From Nyssa sinensis (lineage: Eukaryota; Streptophyta; Magnoliopsida; Cornales; Nyssaceae), in the NCBI GenBank assembly GCA_008638375.1, contig CM018032.1, positions 35,845,251 to 35,909,250 of the forward strand: a DNA stretch of 64,000 nucleotides, given 5' to 3'. The notes under the pieces are model-generated. The model had not been told where the DNA came from. It worked only from the letters and a program-made list of their open reading frames with translations, and searched no databases. Position numbers and translations under genes: made by a program. Shown in pieces: positions 58,946 through 64,000 of this stretch. The first letter of the stretch is position 1; each line of letters begins with the position of its first letter.

Positions 58946-61348
58946 TGCAAGGACTCGAAAAATCATCAAAGGATAATTCGGTAAATTACCAGCATAGGCT
59001 AAGGACAGACTGGAGATAAATCAAATATGAGTAAGATAAATTATAAAATGAGTCGATAAGTCATCAATATGAAACAGTGAGGCTAAAAAAAATTTTGGTA
59101 ATTTGTTCGGGACTGGTGTAAGTCAAAGAGCTGCACAATCATTTATAGTACATAGATAAATATGAAAATCCAAATGATAGAATTTTGGAAAACAAACCTT
59201 ATATTTGGAATCAGAGCACCAAAATTAGCTATGGTGTCAAGCTTCATGTGATTTTGAGACAGTTTTAATTCGGTCTAGTGTACGTGCACAGTTGGCCAAT
59301 TGGCCACATGGCATCTCGGGAAGTGTGAGAAGCTTCTCTAAGAAGCTAATGAAAGCTTCTAGAAGAGGGACACATGTCAAGATTTTATGATGGAATGAGG
59401 AGTGATAGTGTGTGTGCAAGTGCATGGTAGGGAAACAAAGGGGTGAGGTGTGTGATGTGTTGATGGAACTTGAAAGAGACAAGGAAAAGAGAGAAGGCAT
59501 TCAACCTTTTTTCAAAAACATTTTGCTCTCTCTCTTTCTCATTTTTAGACTCTCTTTCTTTCTCTACAATTCTCTCTCTATCTCTACAATTCTCTCTCTA
59601 TCTTTAAAGGCCTCATGGCCAGATTTGTGATATTGTGTGTATATGAGTGGGTTTGAGAGTGCAGTAAGTATGTGTGTTCAATGTGCATTTGTGTGGGTTC
59701 AAAGTAGGAAAAGAGAGTTGTTAGAGTGTGTGAGAGTGTCATATAGAGTATGTATGTGTAAAAACTTATGTGTGTGTATGTGCATATCAGTGTGTTAAAC
59801 AATGTGTCTGTGTGTGTGACACAATGGAAACTGAAAATAAGAAGAAGAAAAGAAAAGGAGAAAGGAGAAGAGGGAGATAGGAACCAGAGCAGGAGTTAAC
59901 AGCTCTCTTCTATGAATTTTCTCTCTCTTACCGAGAGTTGAGGTAGGAATTTTTACAATATTGTTAAGCCTTTATTTTGAATTTTTTTGTAGAATGATAT
60001 GTGCTTCGTTGTGTGTTTTTGGATGCATAAATATAGATATAAATACATATATATATATATACTTGGAGAAAGAACCGAATTGGGTCCTCTCGATTTTTGG
60101 CAGTTGAGAGGTTTGGAACCCTCAAATTTAATCTAGCTAAGTTGCTTAGCCTTTATGGGGGATTTTGAAACAAAAAGAAAAGAAAAGAAAAGAAGAGAGA
60201 AAAACCGAGGAAAACAAAGGAAATACAGGTCACCAAAAAATTTGGAGATTTTTCCACAGAGGAAGAATCACATGGTTTTGGTTTATGAAATACATAGATT
60301 TAGGTGTGCCTTTGCGCCAAGAGTGATCTTGGGTAAAAATAGGATAGATTTGGTTAAGGAAAGTGGAGGAAATTACCCTTGCCAAAAAGTTGGGCTCCGC
60401 TGGAGCTAACTATTTTTGGCTGTCAATTCACAAACTATAAAATGGATTGGTGAAATGAATTGTTTAATATGAAACTGGGTTGAAAATGATCAAGAAATCA
60501 TGGAGAGATCGTCGAAAAATTTAAATTCTCTAGTGCTAACGCCGAATAAGGAAGCATTGTTCCAATGCGTTACCGGTCAATCAGGCTGACCCAGTCAACG
60601 GTTGACTGGGTCTGGTCAATAGGTGAAATGGGCATTCGGGTAGGGTCGGGTCGGTGGGGCGGCAGGGCCCTTAGGGGCTATTTGGTTACGGGTAATTTGA
60701 AAACCCTAAAATTTAATTGCAACTGGAATAGGGTTATCCCTATTCCAGAAATTGAAATCAAAATTGGAATAAGGCCGTTTAGCAGTAGGGATTAGAAATT
60801 TAATTTAGGAAAATTATAAAAGGTCTCAATTGATTTAGTTAATTACAAATGGGTGAACAATTTAGGAAAAATTATGAAAAAGCCCGCTTATTTATAAAAT
60901 TAAATATAAAGCTAATTTAAATGTAAGAAAATGCCTAGGGCTGGTCCCATATGAATATGAAAATGTAATTATTTGGGTATTCCGGACTCGGGAACCTGGG
61001 GGTGGTCCCATGTGAATATGAAAATTTACGAAAACACCCCTAATGATAGTTTACAAAACTTAAAGGCTAATTAAAATTTAGGAGGGGCTATTCCAAAGTT
61101 GTTGGAAGCCTGGGATTCAAATATATGACCAAAATGAACAAATCAGGGCCTAGTGATGGTCCCACATAAAATGAAAAAATGACAATCTTGCCCCTAGAAA
61201 TAAAAGCCGAATTAAGATTCGGAAGAGGCGTTTTCAATATTTTTGGATACCAAGGACTGAAATATGATATTAGAATAATGAAATAGGGACTCAGGGTAGT
61301 CCTACATAAATGTGTGAAATTACCAAAATGCCCTTGGGCATAAAGTAG

Positions 61349-61375
61349 ATATATATATATATATATATATATATA
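61349..61375. repeat. (TA)n microsatellite in C LTR
   Basis: About 13 AT units. Confidence 0.9.
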
Positions 61376-62309
61376 AGGATTAATAAAATGCAAGGAAGAC
61401 ATCTTTAGGATTCATGAACCTTCTAGATTTGATTCCAAGGTTGGTGTTGAGAGACGGCATCTCAGTAGACGCACAACTTGTTTGATAAATTATGAAAATG
61501 CCCTTATAGGATTAAAAGACAATCAACTGACTTAGAGATAATATGATAGGGCTTCCTTAGGATTTTTAGTACCCGAGAACATGTTTTTTTATATTCGTTT
61601 GTGTAAACAAGTACCCGAGATGTAGGTTAAAGAGTAATAGCCACAGAGAACCGTAAGACTTGATACGATGCCCTAGTGCTATGGGCCAGGGTGGTCCCGG
61701 GAATAGAACAAAAAATACGTAAGACAATTAACAAACATTATGAAAGACACAAGTAGTGTCTCCTCGTAGCTGAGTGAGGATTAGGACTAGGACAATGTCC
61801 TGATGTGTTGTTATGTATACTTGCTATGTTATTCATATAATATATTTATCTGTATCATTTGATACCTTGCCATTACATTATCAGTGTGATTTGATTGTAC
61901 TATTGAATGCTATGATATTGGATAATTACATGATGGTACTAGATACATGTGACTGTCATGTTGATGTTTATCATGATTTATGTTTCTGTCATAGATAGAT
62001 ATGACTGTTGTTACTCCTGTTTTTATTCGTTAAATCATATATCATCTCTTATGGTTGTTAGTATTATTGTGGATATAAATGATCCTGATATGTACATTAT
62101 TGACTATACCTAAGCGGTGTGAGATTTAAGAGGATATTGATGTTAATGAGCACCATTTATGGTGTGGATTGAGATATTGGAATTGTAGGAAATAACACGT
62201 ATGCGAAAAAGACTTAGGATGGGAACTAGTCACGTCTTTTGTGTTATTGAGCATGGTGAGATTGCGTCTTACCAGGGGTTCCATTTATAATAGGGATGGT
62301 GTCGCCCCT

Positions 62310-62338
62310 CAGCTTGCGAGCTGTAAACCCACGTGGGT
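62310..62338 (+). other. Hairpin module of the C LTR
   Basis: CAGCT-TGCG-AGCTG (62310-62323), then the palindrome ACCCACGTGGGT (62327-62338). In the 6914 LTR the first stem is GGCTTGCAAGCC (7916-7927), and in the minus copy TAGC..GCTA (52029-52041). Both strands of the stem change together, which suggests RNA pairing. Confidence 0.6.
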
Positions 62339-62600
62339 GGTCGTTTGTTTCCATCGGGTTAGTAACTCGTAAAGCATTTAGGCTTACCAGGAGCCAAATT
62401 AGGTGGACACTTATGGGATTGAGATTATTGAAAGAATGGACTGAGATGAATAAAAATTTATCCCTTTTGCTGATGATTGATTTACTTGAGATTATTTTCC
62501 TTGACTTATCTATGATATTTCATTTTGATTATTGATGGACTATACACTGCTAGTTGTGATACTATGGTAATTGTGAATAGTTGCTTAGCTGTGAATGTAT

Positions 62601-62786
62601 ATATTGTTCTTGTGGCTTTGAACAGGAAATGGAGGTTCTTCGTGAAGTTGGTACGTTTACACTTACATCTTGTGATTGATTACATGTTTATATACATTGT
62701 TCTTGTAGCATTAAAATAGGAAATGGAGGTGCTTCATGGAATTATACGTTCATATTTATGTCATGTGTTCGACCCTCCATATGTCG
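62601..62786 (+). repeat. Two diverged 93-bp tandem units in C LTR
   Basis: ATTGTTCTTGTRGC, then an AG-GAAATGGAGGTKCTTC segment, occurs at 62603 and 62696. Each unit includes an AG|GAAATGG acceptor-like site. Confidence 0.7.
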
Positions 62787-63421
62787 ACTACCTGGTTGTT
62801 ATTTTCAAACCACATGTAGTGGTTTGATGCCTTTTGATAATTATGTTTATGCCTGTATTTGGGATATGATGATGTGGTGTGCTTGTAATGCATACTGGAC
62901 TATAGGGTGTGTTCTCTTTGGACTTGCATTAGTTTTTGCATGCTGCTTGCTTATGTGTTTTGGGAAACCCTACTGAGCACTATGGCTCACCCCTGTTGTT
63001 TATGGGAATTGCAAGTATTGATTTGATGGAAGATAGTTTCAAGAGTAGTACAGGATAGACTGAAGTCAATCATAGTATTTAATTTTATTCATGTATTTAT
63101 TCGGTTACATTTGTTAGGGTGTCTTTACGCTTTAGACTGTTGTTGTACATGTATATGTTGGATTATAGAGTCAGCTCTAGGTGTTACCATATTGTACCTT
63201 GTTGTTAGATGTTTGGCATTGTACCTTTGAATGTAATCCATTTCATTTAATTCTGTTACGGGACTTAAATAAGACTAATCAAGAAACCGAACTAAAACCA
63301 ATTAAAGGAAATTAATTCCAAAAAAAAATTGGCCTTTATTTTATATACTTAACTAGGATGGTTAGTCCTATTACCTAACTTATCAAGGCCCAAGACCCTG
63401 CGGGTCAGAGGCGTGACACAA

Positions 63422-63433
63422 TGGTATCAGAGC
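63422..63433 (+). promoter_or_regulatory. Primer binding site, initiator tRNA-Met
   Basis: TGGTATCAGAGC starts three bases after the C LTR end, so a Gypsy element runs out of the window to the right. Confidence 0.93.
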
Positions 63434-63722
63434 TTTAGATTTCGAATACCTAGGGACAATGGGAGAGGTTTAGACCTCAAGTTGATTGGACCAGTTTGGA
63501 TTGCATGTTGTTTGTGTGCTTGTTGCATTGGTGTGTGCAGTTATGCATTGAACTTGATTTCCCAATTGACTAGGAGTATGTAATTTATTTGATCTATTGG
63601 TTGACTGAGATTAGAAACATGTGTCTATAGGGTAGACCGTATATTTTGGGGAATAGGTCGTATCCCTGGTTATTTATGAGATAGACTGTATGCCTAGTTA
63701 TCTAAATGGTAGGCGTGTACTC

Positions 63723-63729
63723 ATATATA

Positions 63730-63784
<55 letters not shown>
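63723..63784. repeat. (TA)n and (TATATG)n microsatellite
   Basis: TA run, then five GTATAT units, then TA run, in the Gypsy leader. Confidence 0.9.
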
Positions 63785-64000
63785 CATTGGGATGGATTCT
63801 GTGCTTATGTGTTTATGTGGTTGGTATCTATAACCTATTTCTTGTTGCTTGGTGATTGACTGTATGTATATGCTCGATTAATACTCGATATTCATAGGTG
63901 ACAATACTATGACTATGGTATACTATACAAACTAGATAGGTCTCAGGTCCTACGTTATAGTTGATGGATAGCGCCCCATCAGCTAATAACAAAAAAAATT

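Larger units (their letters stand above)
58946..63418 (+). repeat. Complete C-type LTR, flanked by PPT and PBS
   Basis: TGCAAGGACTCGAAAAATC to GGGTCAGAGGCGTGACA, 4473 bp. Landmarks: the GTTGGCCAATTGGCCACATGG segment near 59292, CT-rich and GT-rich leader to 59820, TATA-rich stretch near 60046, repeats with GGTGGTCCCATGTGAATATG cores (60940-61310), the hairpin module at 62310-62338 and the stem-loop TGAGCACTATGGCTCA at 62974-62989. A pol tail and PPT lie to the left and a PBS to the right, so it is shared by two element remnants in tandem. Confidence 0.88.
63419..64000 (+). other. Gypsy leader after the PBS, no gene before window end
   Basis: It begins with the PBS, then GGGAGAGGTTTAGACCTCAAG (63454 on), homologous to 45346-45226 on the minus strand. 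It continues with imperfect repeats such as GGGTAGACCGTATATTT, AATAGGTCGTATCCCTGG and GAGATAGACTGTATGCC. No gag start is reached. Confidence 0.75.

Overview
The window is plant nuclear DNA, almost certainly from a flowering plant with a large, repeat-rich genome. It is AT-rich. Its only recognisable proteins are decayed Ty3/Gypsy and Ty1/Copia polyproteins. Several LTR elements carry a primer site complementary to initiator tRNA-Met, and there is one CACTA transposon with plant-type TIRs. I see no intact host gene, no rRNA, no CRISPR array and no functional tRNA. The species cannot be named from the sequence.

Nearly all of the 64 kb is nested long-LTR Gypsy debris. I use working names for the LTR families. 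A (3.4-4.0 kb) runs TGTAAY...GTGACA. B1 (about 3.05 kb), B2 (about 2.75 kb) and B3 (2.1 kb) share body motifs. C (about 4.5 kb) also recurs. Many boundaries are fixed by TG...CA ends with exact 5-bp target-site duplications (TSDs).

Layout. 1-269: end of a B2 LTR. 270-6913: very degenerate Gypsy internal region with a B1 solo LTR inside (1649-4689, TSD GTGAG). 6914 to about 8450: C-type LTR start. 9345-10745: Copia pol fragment on the minus strand. About 10757-50955: one ancient A-type LTR (called A0) split into four pieces totalling about 3.5 kb. Its insertions are an A LTR carrying a CACTA element (12250-19258), a Gypsy element (19425-33606) whose 3' LTR holds a further solo LTR A2 (28371-32054), and a B2 complex. 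In that complex a B2 LTR (34649-44534) contains a B1 solo LTR (35150-42262), which contains an A solo LTR (37032-41026). It is followed by a rearranged Gypsy fragment (44535-47374) and a second B2 LTR (47375-50128). 50956-58619: C LTR material on the minus strand, with a B3 solo LTR inside (52484-54574), a tandem duplication and a roughly 570-bp insert of different composition. 58620-58860: Copia gag. 58860-64000: Gypsy 3' tail, a complete C LTR (58946-63418), PBS and leader.

Nothing here works as an operon. The functional logic is that of retroelements: LTR promoter, PBS, gag-pol, PPT. The Gypsy element at 19425 is the youngest full unit (LTRs about 1-3% different in hand-compared stretches), yet its gag-pol has seven premature stops, one frameshift and a deletion that removes the integrase C-terminus, PPT and LTR edge.

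The most interesting signal lies inside the LTRs. Every A-type LTR has a 50-56-nt micro-exon-like segment followed by a strong 5' splice site, and a 3' splice site several hundred bases on, usually just after a small stem-loop. In A2 these sites join three pieces into a 110-codon reading frame. Antisense tRNA-like A-box/B-box modules and hairpins with paired base changes also recur.
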